6,460 nt of DNA from Thermomicrobiaceae bacterium (GTDB lineage: Bacteria; Chloroflexota; Chloroflexia; Thermomicrobiales; Thermomicrobiaceae). A program made the translations under genes and the position numbers. Numbering within the stretch: the stretch's first letter is position 1; each line of letters begins with the position of its first letter. Positions 1 to 5,105 of this stretch are shown here, piece by piece. The stretch covers positions 1 to 6,460 of the forward strand of contig SKKR01000472.1 in NCBI GenBank assembly GCA_007123655.1. The letters run 5' to 3'. A model generated the notes under the pieces. That model searched no databases. It had not been told where the DNA came from and saw nothing but the letters and a program-made list of their open reading frames with translations.

Positions 1-36
1 GCAAGCTCAACCGGGAACAACATCCAGCACTAAACC

Positions 37-60
37 GGCCCGGGAAACCTGACCCGGGCC
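37..60. terminator. Inverted repeat, likely terminator of the macro-domain gene
   Basis: GGCCCGGG (37-44) and CCCGGGCC (53-60) form a perfect 8-bp stem with an 8-nt loop. It lies about 40 nt beyond the stop codon (TAG, 104-102) of the minus-strand macro gene. Read on the minus strand the stem is followed by GGTTTAG, only slightly T-rich, so this is at best a weak intrinsic terminator. It could also serve a plus-strand gene entering from the left edge: one plus frame is open from base 1 to a TAA at 31-33, just before the stem, but ten codons are too few to call a gene. Confidence 0.5.
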
Positions 61-101
61 ACCTCGATGGCGTCCCGGCGGGCAGGATTCACTGTCCTTG
101 C

Positions 102-632
102 CTATCCATCTTCACCTGCCCCCTTGAACGCCCTTCGAGCTTCCTCATCCCGAAGCACGAAGACGACGCGAGTGATTCCGGAGTCAGGATTGTCGCTCAC
201 GTAGTGCTGGACGGCTCCAGCCATTACTTCGGCGCACTCCTGAATACTAAAGCCTCCGACGCCGGTTCCGAGCGCGGGAAAGGCCACTGACGTGAGCCCT
301 TCTTCGCCGGCGACGCGCAGCACTGATTCGGTCGCCTTGCGAACGGAATCGGCGGTTGCCGGAATCATCGACCCTCCCTGGTAGCCCATTGCTGCGGCGT
401 GGATCACCCGCTTGTGCGGGAGCGTCCCGGCGGACGTCGCGACTGCACCGCCGAGTTCGATCGGACCCTTCGCCACCGCTTCCCGCTCGATCTCCTGCCC
501 ACCGGCGGATTTAATGGCACCGGCGACCCCGCTGCCCATCCAGAGTCCCGTGTTCGCCGCATTCACGATCGCGTCGGTGTCGACCTGGGTGATATCGCCG
601 ACGATTGCCTCGATCTGCACGTTGTCCGTCAT
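102..632 (-). CDS. Macro-domain protein (ADP-ribose-binding)
   Basis: A 176-residue single-domain macro protein, expected to be cytoplasmic and to bind ADP-ribose or to process ADP-ribosylated or O-acetyl-ADP-ribose products. Visible family marks: GDIT at residues 12-15 (Asp13 binds the adenine in the family), NAAN at 24-27, the glycine-rich GSGVAGAI at 33-40, HAA at 78-80, and the phosphate loop PALGTGVGGF at 119-128. The length covers one complete domain. In MacroD-type hydrolases the glycine loop reads GGGGVDGAIH and its Asp is catalytic. Here that position is Ala37, so MacroD-style de-ADP-ribosylation is doubtful; binding or another macro activity (phosphatase, different chemistry) is possible. 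The loop resembles the macro type I associate with Thermus and Chloroflexi. The gene starts 19 nt after the exporter stop, with a weak GAAGAG 9 nt before the ATG, so co-transcription is likely. Confidence 0.95.
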   Translation of the reverse strand: MTDNVQIEAIVGDITQVDTDAIVNAANTGLWMGSGVAGAIKSAGGQEIEREAVAKGPIELGGAVATSAGTLPHKRVIHAAAMGYQGGSMIPATADSVRKATESVLRVAGEEGLTSVAFPALGTGVGGFSIQECAEVMAGAVQHYVSDNPDSGITRVVFVLRDEEARRAFKGAGEDG

Positions 633-651
633 TTCGCCTAGCTCTTCTCAT

Positions 652-1887
652 CTACCAGTCGTCTTGAACCGCCGTGGCTGGTTCCGATTCTCGTGCCAGC
701 AAGCGTGAGACCACCAGCGCTCCGACGCCGAGGCAGGCGATCAGCAACGCCATCGGCAGGGCGGTGTCGTCCCCGGCGACGCCCGCCAGCGGCGCCACCA
801 GCCCGCCGATCCCGAACTGCAGTAGACCGAGCAGGGCCGACGCGCTGCCGGCAGAATCCGGGTAGTTGGCCATTGCCAGAGCGGCGGTGTTCGGAGCGAT
901 GAATCCGATGCTGGAGACAACGACGAACAGCGCTACCAGGATCCCGATCAGCCCGATATCAACCAGCACCACCGCCAGCAGGCTGACTCCACCAATCGCC
1001 GATCCGGTCAGCCCGACCATGAGCATTCGCCGCGGTCCGGAGCTCCGCACCAGGCGGGCGTTGATCTGCGCCATGATGACGATCCCGAGAGCGTTGGCGC
1101 CGAACATAAGCGAGTAGGCCTGTGGGGAGACATCATAGATGTTCTGGATGACGAACGATGAACCGGCGATGTAAGCGAACATTGCGCCGAACGCGAGCCC
1201 CGCGGCCAGTCCATAGCCCATGAAGAGCCGGTCGGTCAGCAAGACCCGGAAGGCGGAGAGCATCGGCCGGACACCGCCGGTCTGCCGTCGTTCCGCCGGC
1301 AGGGTCTCCGGCAAAAACAGGAGCACCGCGAGCAGCAGGACCAGGCTGAACAGAGCCAGGACCAGAAACACCCCGTGCCAGGTGGTGAAATGAAGGAGCT
1401 GCCCACCGATGACCGGCGACAGGATCGGGGCCATGCCGTTGACCATCATGACCAGCGAGAAGAACTGCGCCAGCGCGGAGCCGGAGTAGAGATCCCGGAC
1501 CACTGCCCGGGCCAGCACGATCCCTGCGGCGCCAGCAAGCCCCTGCAGGAGCCGCAGAACGACGAGGATCTCGACGGTCGGCGCGATCATGCAAAGGATC
1601 GACAGCAGGGCGAAGGCGAGTAGCCCGAAGATCAGCGGAATCCGCCGTCCCAGCACGTCGCTCAAGGGGCCGGCGAAGGCCTGGCCAACCGCAAGTCCGA
1701 TCATGCAGGCGGTCAGCGTCAACTGGATCCGTGAAGCCGACGTCTCCAGGTCGTCCGCCATGTCCGGAAATGCCGGGAGATACATGTCGAGCGACAACGG
1801 TCCAAACGCGGACAGTGAGCCGATAATGAAAATGAGCAGGACAGGGCGGGTCACCAGTCCCGAGGCCGGGGCGGGAGGCAGCATCAC
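652..1887 (-). CDS. MFS multidrug exporter, Bcr/CflA family
   Basis: A 411-residue inner-membrane transporter of the major facilitator superfamily, probably a proton-coupled exporter of drugs or small metabolites. Family marks in order: DMYLPAFP at residues 34-41 at the end of the first membrane segment; the motif-A loop GPLSDVLGRR at 73-82; LRLLQGLAGAAG with a conserved Arg at 111-122 and RAVVRD at 127-132 (segment 4); the antiporter-type motif C GMAPILSPVIGG at 151-162; then PNTAALAM at 332-339 and SASALLG at 348-354. Hydrophobic segments fit 12 helices with a basic central loop (about 195-210), and the length is normal. The substrate cannot be read from sequence. The start is GTG (1887) directly followed by ATG (1884); no strong ribosome-binding site separates them, only GGA about ten bases upstream. 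First gene of a probable two-gene operon with the macro protein, divergent from the metallopeptidase. Confidence 0.94.
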   Translation of the reverse strand: MMLPPAPASGLVTRPVLLIFIIGSLSAFGPLSLDMYLPAFPDMADDLETSASRIQLTLTACMIGLAVGQAFAGPLSDVLGRRIPLIFGLLAFALLSILCMIAPTVEILVVLRLLQGLAGAAGIVLARAVVRDLYSGSALAQFFSLVMMVNGMAPILSPVIGGQLLHFTTWHGVFLVLALFSLVLLLAVLLFLPETLPAERRQTGGVRPMLSAFRVLLTDRLFMGYGLAAGLAFGAMFAYIAGSSFVIQNIYDVSPQAYSLMFGANALGIVIMAQINARLVRSSGPRRMLMVGLTGSAIGGVSLLAVVLVDIGLIGILVALFVVVSSIGFIAPNTAALAMANYPDSAGSASALLGLLQFGIGGLVAPLAGVAGDDTALPMALLIACLGVGALVVSRLLARESEPATAVQDDW

Positions 1888-1979
1888 CAGGCGTCCATTC
1901 TGAACGCTTGGTTCCTACGGGTTCGCTCTGCCCTATCGGCGCGCAAGATCCGGTCACCTTCCCTGCGATCAACCCGGCG

Positions 1980-1985
1980 ATTATA
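1980..1985 (-). promoter_or_regulatory. Candidate -10 element for the exporter operon
   Basis: On the minus strand these bases read TATAAT, a perfect sigma-70-type -10 hexamer, 92 nt upstream of the exporter start in the 178-bp divergent intergenic region 1888-2065. No convincing -35 hexamer lies 16-18 bp further upstream (GCCTCC or nearby), and there is no extended TGn. I found no good promoter pair on the plus strand for the metallopeptidase. The call rests on one hexamer and is weak. Confidence 0.25.
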
Positions 1986-2065
1986 GGGGACAGGGCACGA
2001 TCGGAGGCGAACCTGTCGTAGGATGGAGCAGGCAGCCGAACCAGCGCACTGAAAGGGAGCGGGGA

Positions 2066-3541
2066 ATGCGTATCGCCATCGGCCAGATCATGCACGAGAC
2101 GAACACGATGTTCGGGCCGCCGACTCCGGTCGATGAGTTTCAGCGGCAGGGTTGGGAAACCGGCCGGGAGATCCTCGAGGAAGAAACCGGCGTCCGGAGC
2201 TATTTGGGCGGGATGATCGAAGCGGGAGAGCGACACGGCGTGAAGATCGTGCCGACGTTCTCTGCCAATGCCCACCCGTCCGGGACGATCGAGCGGGCCG
2301 CCTTCGACACGATGCTGAACAACCTGCTGGCCGGCATCCGCGATGCCGGGGAGGTCGACGCGGTCTGCGTGTCGCTGCACGGCGCCGGATCAGCAGAAGG
2401 GATCGACGACATCGAGGGAACGATCCTTCAGGCGATCCGGGAGCAGGTCGGTCCGGGGGTGCCAGTCATCGCCACACTGGACCTGCACTGCCACTCGACC
2501 GATCTGATGATCGAGAACGCGACCGCCCTGCTCACCGTCCACGAGTACCCGCATGTTGATTCCTACGAGCGCGGCTTCGAGGCGGTCGAACTCGCGGTTC
2601 GGGCGGTGACCGGGACCGTCAAGCCCGTGATGCACCTCACCCGGCTGCCGATGGCGGTCGCGCCGATCACAAGCTTCCACGGGCCTGCCCGGATGGTGAA
2701 CGAGCGCTGCTGGGAATGGGAATCAAAAGGCCTTCTTGACGTAACGTTCGTGCACGGCTACCCGCACACCGATGTGCCGATCATCTCAGCTAGCGTGATC
2801 GCCGTCGCGGACGACGACCCGGATCTGGCGAAACGAGCCTCTGAAGATGTCGCCGGGATGATCTGGGAGATGCGGGAGGAGTTCCGCAGCGAGCTTCCCC
2901 AGCCGGCGGACGCGATTCGCGAGGCGCTCGAGCACGACGGCCAGCCGGTTGTGATCGCCGAGGTATCGGATAACCCGGGTGGAGGTTCACCTGGCAGCGG
3001 AACCCATCTTCTCCGGGCGTTGATCGAGGCGGGGGTTACTGAGGCGACCTTCGGATTCATCTATGACCCGCCAACCGCCGAACAGGCCCACGATGCGGGT
3101 GTTGGAGCCGAGATCGAGGTCGAGATCGGGGGGAAGATCGACCCCGCCAATCTGGGAGACGCCGTACGGGCAAAGGCGTACGTCAAGAGCATCACTGACG
3201 GCCGCTACATCACGACATCGCCGATGGGCCAGGGCGGGGAACGAAATCTCGGAAAAATGGCGCGGCTGGTCATCGGGGGCATCGACGTGCTCATCGGCTC
3301 GGAGAGTCATCAAACCATCGACACCGGACCGTTTCTGCTGCACGGGATCAGCGTCGATCGCTACAAGATCGTGGCCCTGAAGTCGCAGAATCACTTCCGG
3401 GCAGGGTTCGAGCCGATCGCCGCAAAGATCATCCGGACGGACCCTCCGGGCTGGACGACATCGAACCTGAAACAGTTGAACTACCAGCGCATTTCCCGCC
3501 CGATCTGGCCGCTGGATGAGGGGGTGGAGTGGAGCGGCTAA
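2066..3541 (+). CDS. M81 family metallopeptidase (MlrC-like)
   Basis: A 491-residue protein of the two-domain M81 family (N-terminal peptidase_M81 domain, C-terminal MlrC domain). The type member MlrC is a zinc enzyme that cleaves linear microcystin products; most homologues, probably this one, act on unknown small peptides or amides. Marks: HETNTMF at residues 10-16, LHGAG at 104-108, LDLHCH at 138-143 and EYPHVD at 160-165. Asp139, His141 and His163 have the spacing (+2, +24) of the Asp184, His186 and His208 I recall being described for MlrC. The C-terminal half has SDNPGGGSPG at 301-310, KSQNHF at 439-444 and RPIWPLD at 478-484, all typical of the family. No signal peptide, so cytoplasmic. 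The start is firm: AGGGAG at 2054-2059 lies 6 nt before the ATG, and the protein begins with the family's usual MRIAIGQIMHETN. A transport or metabolic partner is absent, so no substrate is implied. Confidence 0.95.
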   Translation: MRIAIGQIMHETNTMFGPPTPVDEFQRQGWETGREILEEETGVRSYLGGMIEAGERHGVKIVPTFSANAHPSGTIERAAFDTMLNNLLAGIRDAGEVDAVCVSLHGAGSAEGIDDIEGTILQAIREQVGPGVPVIATLDLHCHSTDLMIENATALLTVHEYPHVDSYERGFEAVELAVRAVTGTVKPVMHLTRLPMAVAPITSFHGPARMVNERCWEWESKGLLDVTFVHGYPHTDVPIISASVIAVADDDPDLAKRASEDVAGMIWEMREEFRSELPQPADAIREALEHDGQPVVIAEVSDNPGGGSPGSGTHLLRALIEAGVTEATFGFIYDPPTAEQAHDAGVGAEIEVEIGGKIDPANLGDAVRAKAYVKSITDGRYITTSPMGQGGERNLGKMARLVIGGIDVLIGSESHQTIDTGPFLLHGISVDRYKIVALKSQNHFRAGFEPIAAKIIRTDPPGWTTSNLKQLNYQRISRPIWPLDEGVEWSG

Positions 3542-3573
3542 TCAATCGAGGGCACGTGGGAGTGTCAATCGAA

Positions 3574-3891
3574 CTAGGCACCGCTCGGTACATAGTATGT
3601 GACCCCGTCGATCCAGAGTCGCTTTGGTTCGGGTGTGCCGGAGCCTCCCAACGAGCCGTCCGGTAACAGGAACTGGTGCACGACGGCGACCCGCTCGCCA
3701 GAAGCGTCATAATAGTTAACAATTTGACTGCGGGTACAATATGGCAACGTGGGTGTCGGGCGTTGACGGTGACTATTCCGCTTGAGCGTCGTCGTCAGAG
3801 ATCCGGACTGAACTCGTTCAACGTATTCGCCGCTGTTGAATAGTCGATTCAACTCATGCCGAGTGACCTCTCTGGATGGAACGGACATCAT
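3574..3891 (-). CDS. Small conserved-type hypothetical protein
   Basis: A 105-residue protein of unknown function. The first 50 residues are polar and basic with no clear domain. Residues 57-102 look like a compact beta-rich module: NYYDASGER at 59-67, VAVVHQF at 68-74, LPDGSLGGSGTPEPKRL at 76-92, then a short WIDGVTYYV strand. I recall similar small proteins with a YYD, HQ, LPDGSLG and SG.P.PKRL pattern in Chloroflexota, without a known role. The start is ATG at 3891 (a second ATG follows at once). AGGGAG (3907-3902 on this strand) sits 10 nt upstream, which supports translation but lies inside the opposite gene. It converges with the metallopeptidase, 32 nt apart. No TM segment or signal peptide. 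Base composition is visibly lower in GC than its neighbours. Confidence 0.7.
   Translation of the reverse strand: MMSVPSREVTRHELNRLFNSGEYVERVQSGSLTTTLKRNSHRQRPTPTLPYCTRSQIVNYYDASGERVAVVHQFLLPDGSLGGSGTPEPKRLWIDGVTYYVPSGA
3835..3853. promoter_or_regulatory. 19-bp inverted repeat, possible operator
   Basis: GTTGAAT (3835-3841) and ATTCAAC (3847-3853) are perfect 7-bp arms around AGTCG. A further half-site TTCAAC lies at 3817-3822. The repeat is 40 bp upstream of the plus-strand ATG at 3894 and inside the 5' part of the minus-strand gene, where a promoter for the plus gene would have to be. The arms also encode residues of the minus gene, so the symmetry may be chance. A similar 19-bp repeat occurs at 4712-4730. 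Confidence 0.35.
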
Positions 3892-3893
3892 CG

Positions 3894-4148
3894 ATGAAAA
3901 GCTCCCTTGCGCTCGAGATTCAGAAGCAACTACTTCACAGTCTCGACGAAGCTGATAGTTTTCGCGAGTTCGAAGCCTGGTTCGCTCCGATTGCCTGGTC
4001 GATTGAGGACGTTGGGGATGAAGAGGCGGAGCGGCTGGTGTACGACATCGAGATCGCGTTTGCCGAGTATTCGGCCGGCGCCTTGTCCAGAGAGCAGCTT
4101 CTCACAGAACTGCGAGCGCTGGCAACGGCGACATCGATCCCTGCCTGA
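3894..4148 (+). CDS. Small acidic helical hypothetical protein
   Basis: An 84-residue acidic, mostly helical protein without membrane segments or recognisable catalytic motif. It has a leading helix (about 3-35, LALEIQKQLLHSL then FREFEAWFAPIAW), an acidic turn EDVGDEEAE (38-46) and a second helical part EIAFAEYSAGALSREQLLTELRALA (53-77). The pattern of an AEYS/AEFS stretch followed by an E.LL..L helix recalls small uncharacterised proteins of Chloroflexota; I know no function. Start choice: ATG 3894 has a weak GGA 8 nt upstream; an in-frame ATG at 3876 would add six residues and overlap the divergent gene, but has no ribosome-binding site. Its start codon is 2 bp from that of the minus-strand gene, so the two may be co-regulated, mutually exclusive, or partners (a toxin-antitoxin-like role is only a guess). 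Confidence 0.65.
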   Translation: MKSSLALEIQKQLLHSLDEADSFREFEAWFAPIAWSIEDVGDEEAERLVYDIEIAFAEYSAGALSREQLLTELRALATATSIPA

Positions 4149-4269
4149 GACAGCAAACGACCCGGCGGTCAGGCCTCCGGGCTTTCCGGAAAACCCGCTA
4201 TTACCCGCATTGGACCTGTTTCCAAAGGCATTGACCGGGCGCGCAGACCGATTGCCGCCAAAGCTATTG

Positions 4270-4294
4270 GCAGCGCCGGGCTTTACGCCCGGCG
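4270..4294. repeat. REP-like GC-rich hairpin
   Basis: GCAG (4270-4273) is followed by CGCCGGGC (4274-4281), a 5-nt loop TTTAC and GCCCGGCG (4287-4294), a perfect 8-bp stem. It stands just outside the left end of the nested element at 4309. The foot and GGGC/GCCC stem resemble the hairpins inside that element, but the loop differs and no GAGnnTGTCTCA lies upstream, so it is listed separately. It lies 122 nt past the stop of the small plus-strand gene. The bases between (4149-4269) hold nothing I can name. It could also act as a transcription end, although no T-run follows. Confidence 0.6.
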
Positions 4295-4335
4295 TGGCGG
4301 CGGTTGAAGAGGATGTCTCGAATCTCGATGATCAG

Positions 4336-4360
4336 GTAGCCGCGGGCGTCCCTGCCCGCG
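4336..4360 (+). repeat. REP-type hairpin, outer element left end
   Basis: Foot GTAGC at 4336-4340, arm CGCGGGC 4341-4347, loop GTCCCT 4348-4353, arm GCCCGCG 4354-4360; all seven pairs are perfect. A GTAG tetranucleotide at the foot of a palindrome is the classic layout of REP sequences recognised by REP-associated tyrosine transposases (RAYTs), which is established knowledge; whether this family is recognised that way is inference. Loop bases 1 and 5 (G, C) could pair, giving an 8-bp stem with a TCC loop and one bulged T. Confidence 0.75.
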
Positions 4361-4436
4361 TGGGAATTCCCGATTGGTGACTTCAGGGCGAGGAGTTGTC
4401 CGTTCGCGCAACGATATCCAAGGAATTACGCGCACA

Positions 4437-4440
4437 GAGA
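4437..4440. repeat. Target-site duplication GAGA, left copy
   Basis: GAGA directly precedes the left end of the inner element (4441); the right copy is 4611-4614, directly after its other end. Four bases alone are weak evidence, but keeping just one copy restores the 7-bp hairpin of the outer element with the usual 6-nt loop, which fixes the insertion point. Confidence 0.75.
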
Positions 4441-4466
4441 GAGCCTGTCTCAGAATGAGAATTCCT

Positions 4467-4491
4467 GTAGCATCGGACCTCCGTGTCCGAC
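4467..4491 (+). repeat. REP-type hairpin, inner element left end
   Basis: Foot GTAGC 4467-4471; arms ATCGGAC (4472-4478) and GTCCGAC (4485-4491) give six perfect pairs (TCGGAC with GTCCGA) around loop CTCCGT. Against the outer left hairpin one internal pair changes from G-C to A-T with both sides altered, a compensatory change that supports selection for, or recent common origin of, the fold. Confidence 0.72.
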
Positions 4492-4560
4492 CTCGGCATC
4501 CGCAAAGGACAGATTACGGGCATTGTACCTCTCGCATGCGTAACTCCATGCTAGCACATT

Positions 4561-4585
4561 GGCGCAGACGGAGCTGCGCGGCAAC
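4561..4585 (-). repeat. REP-type hairpin, inner element right end (inverted)
   Basis: Read on the minus strand: foot GTTGC (4585-4581), arm CGCGCAG (4580-4574), loop CTCCGT (4573-4568), arm CTGCGCC (4567-4561), six perfect pairs with the outermost C-C unpaired. The loop is identical to that of the left hairpin of the same element. The foot departs from GTAG by one base. Confidence 0.7.
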
Positions 4586-4610
4586 AAGGTAAGGGTAATG
4601 AGACAGACTC

Positions 4611-4614
4611 GAGA
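4611..4614. repeat. Target-site duplication GAGA, right copy
   Basis: Second copy of the GAGA that flanks the inner element; see the left copy at 4437-4440. Dropping it joins C4615 to A4440 and re-forms the loop of the outer element's right hairpin. Confidence 0.75.
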
Positions 4615-4711
4615 CGTGCGCGGCGACCAGGGGTGGATTATGAGACACCCTCATAAACTGCCGGCCTACCGCGCAACACGATCGAAACACGGTCTCGCGG
4701 TGAATTCAGGT

Positions 4712-4730
4712 GTTGATTCAATCAATCAAC
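4712..4730. promoter_or_regulatory. 19-bp inverted repeat downstream of the membrane-protein gene
   Basis: GTTGATT (4712-4718) and AATCAAC (4724-4730) are perfect 7-bp arms around CAATC. Flanking CAG/CTG can add three pairs across a 2-nt bulge. It lies 36 nt past the stop of the minus-strand membrane-protein gene, so it may help end that transcript, though no T-run follows on the minus strand. The layout (GTTGA half-sites, 5-bp spacer) matches the repeat at 3835-3853, so a shared DNA-binding protein is possible. The rest of 4653-4766 holds nothing else I can name. Confidence 0.4.
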
Positions 4731-4766
4731 CTGCGAACAGCATGCTTCGCACCCCGCCATCGTCCG

Positions 4767-5105
4767 TTACTCTGCGGTGATTCCACCGACGATCGCCGCA
4801 ACCATCATCGGAAGCAACTCAACGAAGATCACGATGAAGAAACCGGCCCCGACGATCGCGCCGATAACTGGAGCTCCGAGACCCGCTCCGACCAGGAGAA
4901 AGAGCCCCGAGGCCAGCAGCGCCGGGATGATGGACGAGATGATTGCCGGGCCCACGCCACCGGATTTCCGCCCTCCGACGAACCCCGCAATCAGCGGCCC
5001 GACGACTGGTAGCCAGAAGAGAAGTATCGCGAGAGCGATCATCCAGAGCGTCCCGGAAAGAATCGACCCCTGTGACTTGCTTGCCGTTGCCATCGCTGTT
5101 TCCAT
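4767..5105 (-). CDS. Small three-segment membrane protein
   Basis: A 112-residue, very hydrophobic protein of unknown function. A short polar N-terminus (1-15) is followed by hydrophobic stretches at about 19-44, 52-78 and 80-108, suggesting three helices in the cytoplasmic membrane. The GPLIAGFVGGRKSGG part (36-50), glycine-rich with a basic turn between the first two helices, resembles small DUF5518-type membrane proteins, a tentative likeness. It ends with ITAE and has no catalytic motif. Start: ATG 5105 has GAGAG 6 nt upstream; an in-frame ATG at 5093 would drop four residues. Codon use and a clear membrane pattern favour this strand over the opposite frames. It is transcribed away from the oxidoreductase gene, with 298 bp between them. 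Confidence 0.75.
   Translation of the reverse strand: METAMATASKSQGSILSGTLWMIALAILLFWLPVVGPLIAGFVGGRKSGGVGPAIISSIIPALLASGLFLLVGAGLGAPVIGAIVGAGFFIVIFVELLPMMVAAIVGGITAE

Larger units (their letters stand above)
4441..4610. mobile_element. Inner MITE-like element, 170 bp, intact ends
   Basis: Non-coding element with 12-bp terminal inverted repeats, GAGCCTGTCTCA (4441-4452) and, on the minus strand, GAGTCTGTCTCA (4610-4599), 11 of 12 matching. Inside each end comes a spacer of 14 or 13 nt, a foot (GTAGC 4467-4471; GTTGC 4585-4581) and a hairpin with 7-nt arms and the same loop CTCCGT. The middle 69 nt (4492-4560) carry no credible gene and show only faint likeness to the outer copy's middle. It is flanked by GAGA on both sides. 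A non-coding pair of inverted ends with a short duplication is a MITE by definition. The ends and 4-bp duplication would suit a parent such as an IS5-type element, but I cannot name one with confidence. Confidence 0.82.
4309..4652. mobile_element. Outer MITE-like element, interrupted by a second copy
   Basis: Non-coding element with inverted ends. The left end reads GAGGATGTCTC (4309-4319); the right end, on the minus strand, reads GAGGGTGTCTCA (4652-4641). Each end is followed by a spacer, a foot (GTAGC 4336-4340; GTCGC 4627-4623) and a 7+6+7 hairpin. The left hairpin is 4341-4360 (CGCGGGC, loop GTCCCT, GCCCGCG). The right hairpin is split: CGCGCAC is at 4622-4616 on the minus strand, but its partner is at 4435-4429, because a second element (4441-4610) was inserted in the loop. 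Without the insert and one GAGA repeat the arms join as CGCGCAC, loop GTCTCT, GTGCGCG, and the element is exactly 170 bp, the length of the insert. Flanking bases TGAA (4305-4308) and ATAA (4653-4656) are not a clear target duplication. No transposase remains, so mobilisation would need one elsewhere. Confidence 0.8.

Noticed and set aside
1133..2380. 415-codon open frame on the minus strand across the exporter start and into the metallopeptidase
   Set aside because: It is a shadow of two well-recognised genes in other frames. Its translation is Arg/Pro/Asp-rich with no domain, typical of high-GC antisense frames.
4183..4192. Palindrome TTTCCGGAAA, part of an imperfect GGGC...ACCC hairpin
   Set aside because: It has no loop, is short, and is not followed by a T-run or linked to a gene end closely enough to call a terminator.
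4309..4652. CRISPR array as an explanation of the repeats
   Set aside because: Repeats are in both orientations with unequal spacing (132 and 42 nt between same-strand starts) and a terminal-repeat plus target-duplication structure; no cas genes are nearby.
4638..4656. TTATGAG and CTCATAA palindrome as a separate regulatory site
   Set aside because: It overlaps the outer element's terminal repeat and its junction with flanking DNA, so its symmetry is more simply explained by the element end; no independent support.
4691..4733. Possible fifth copy of the repeat unit (GTCTCG, spacer, CAGG, then the 4712-4730 hairpin)
   Set aside because: Only GTCTCG and CAGGT agree with the other units; the foot GTnGC is missing and the hairpin is AT-rich with a 5-nt loop.
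4374..4780. Two plus-strand frames of about 72 codons (4374-4592 and 4559-4780) in the repeat region
   Set aside because: They cross the inverted ends and hairpins of the nested elements, are rich in Arg and Thr, and have no ribosome-binding site or recognisable motif.
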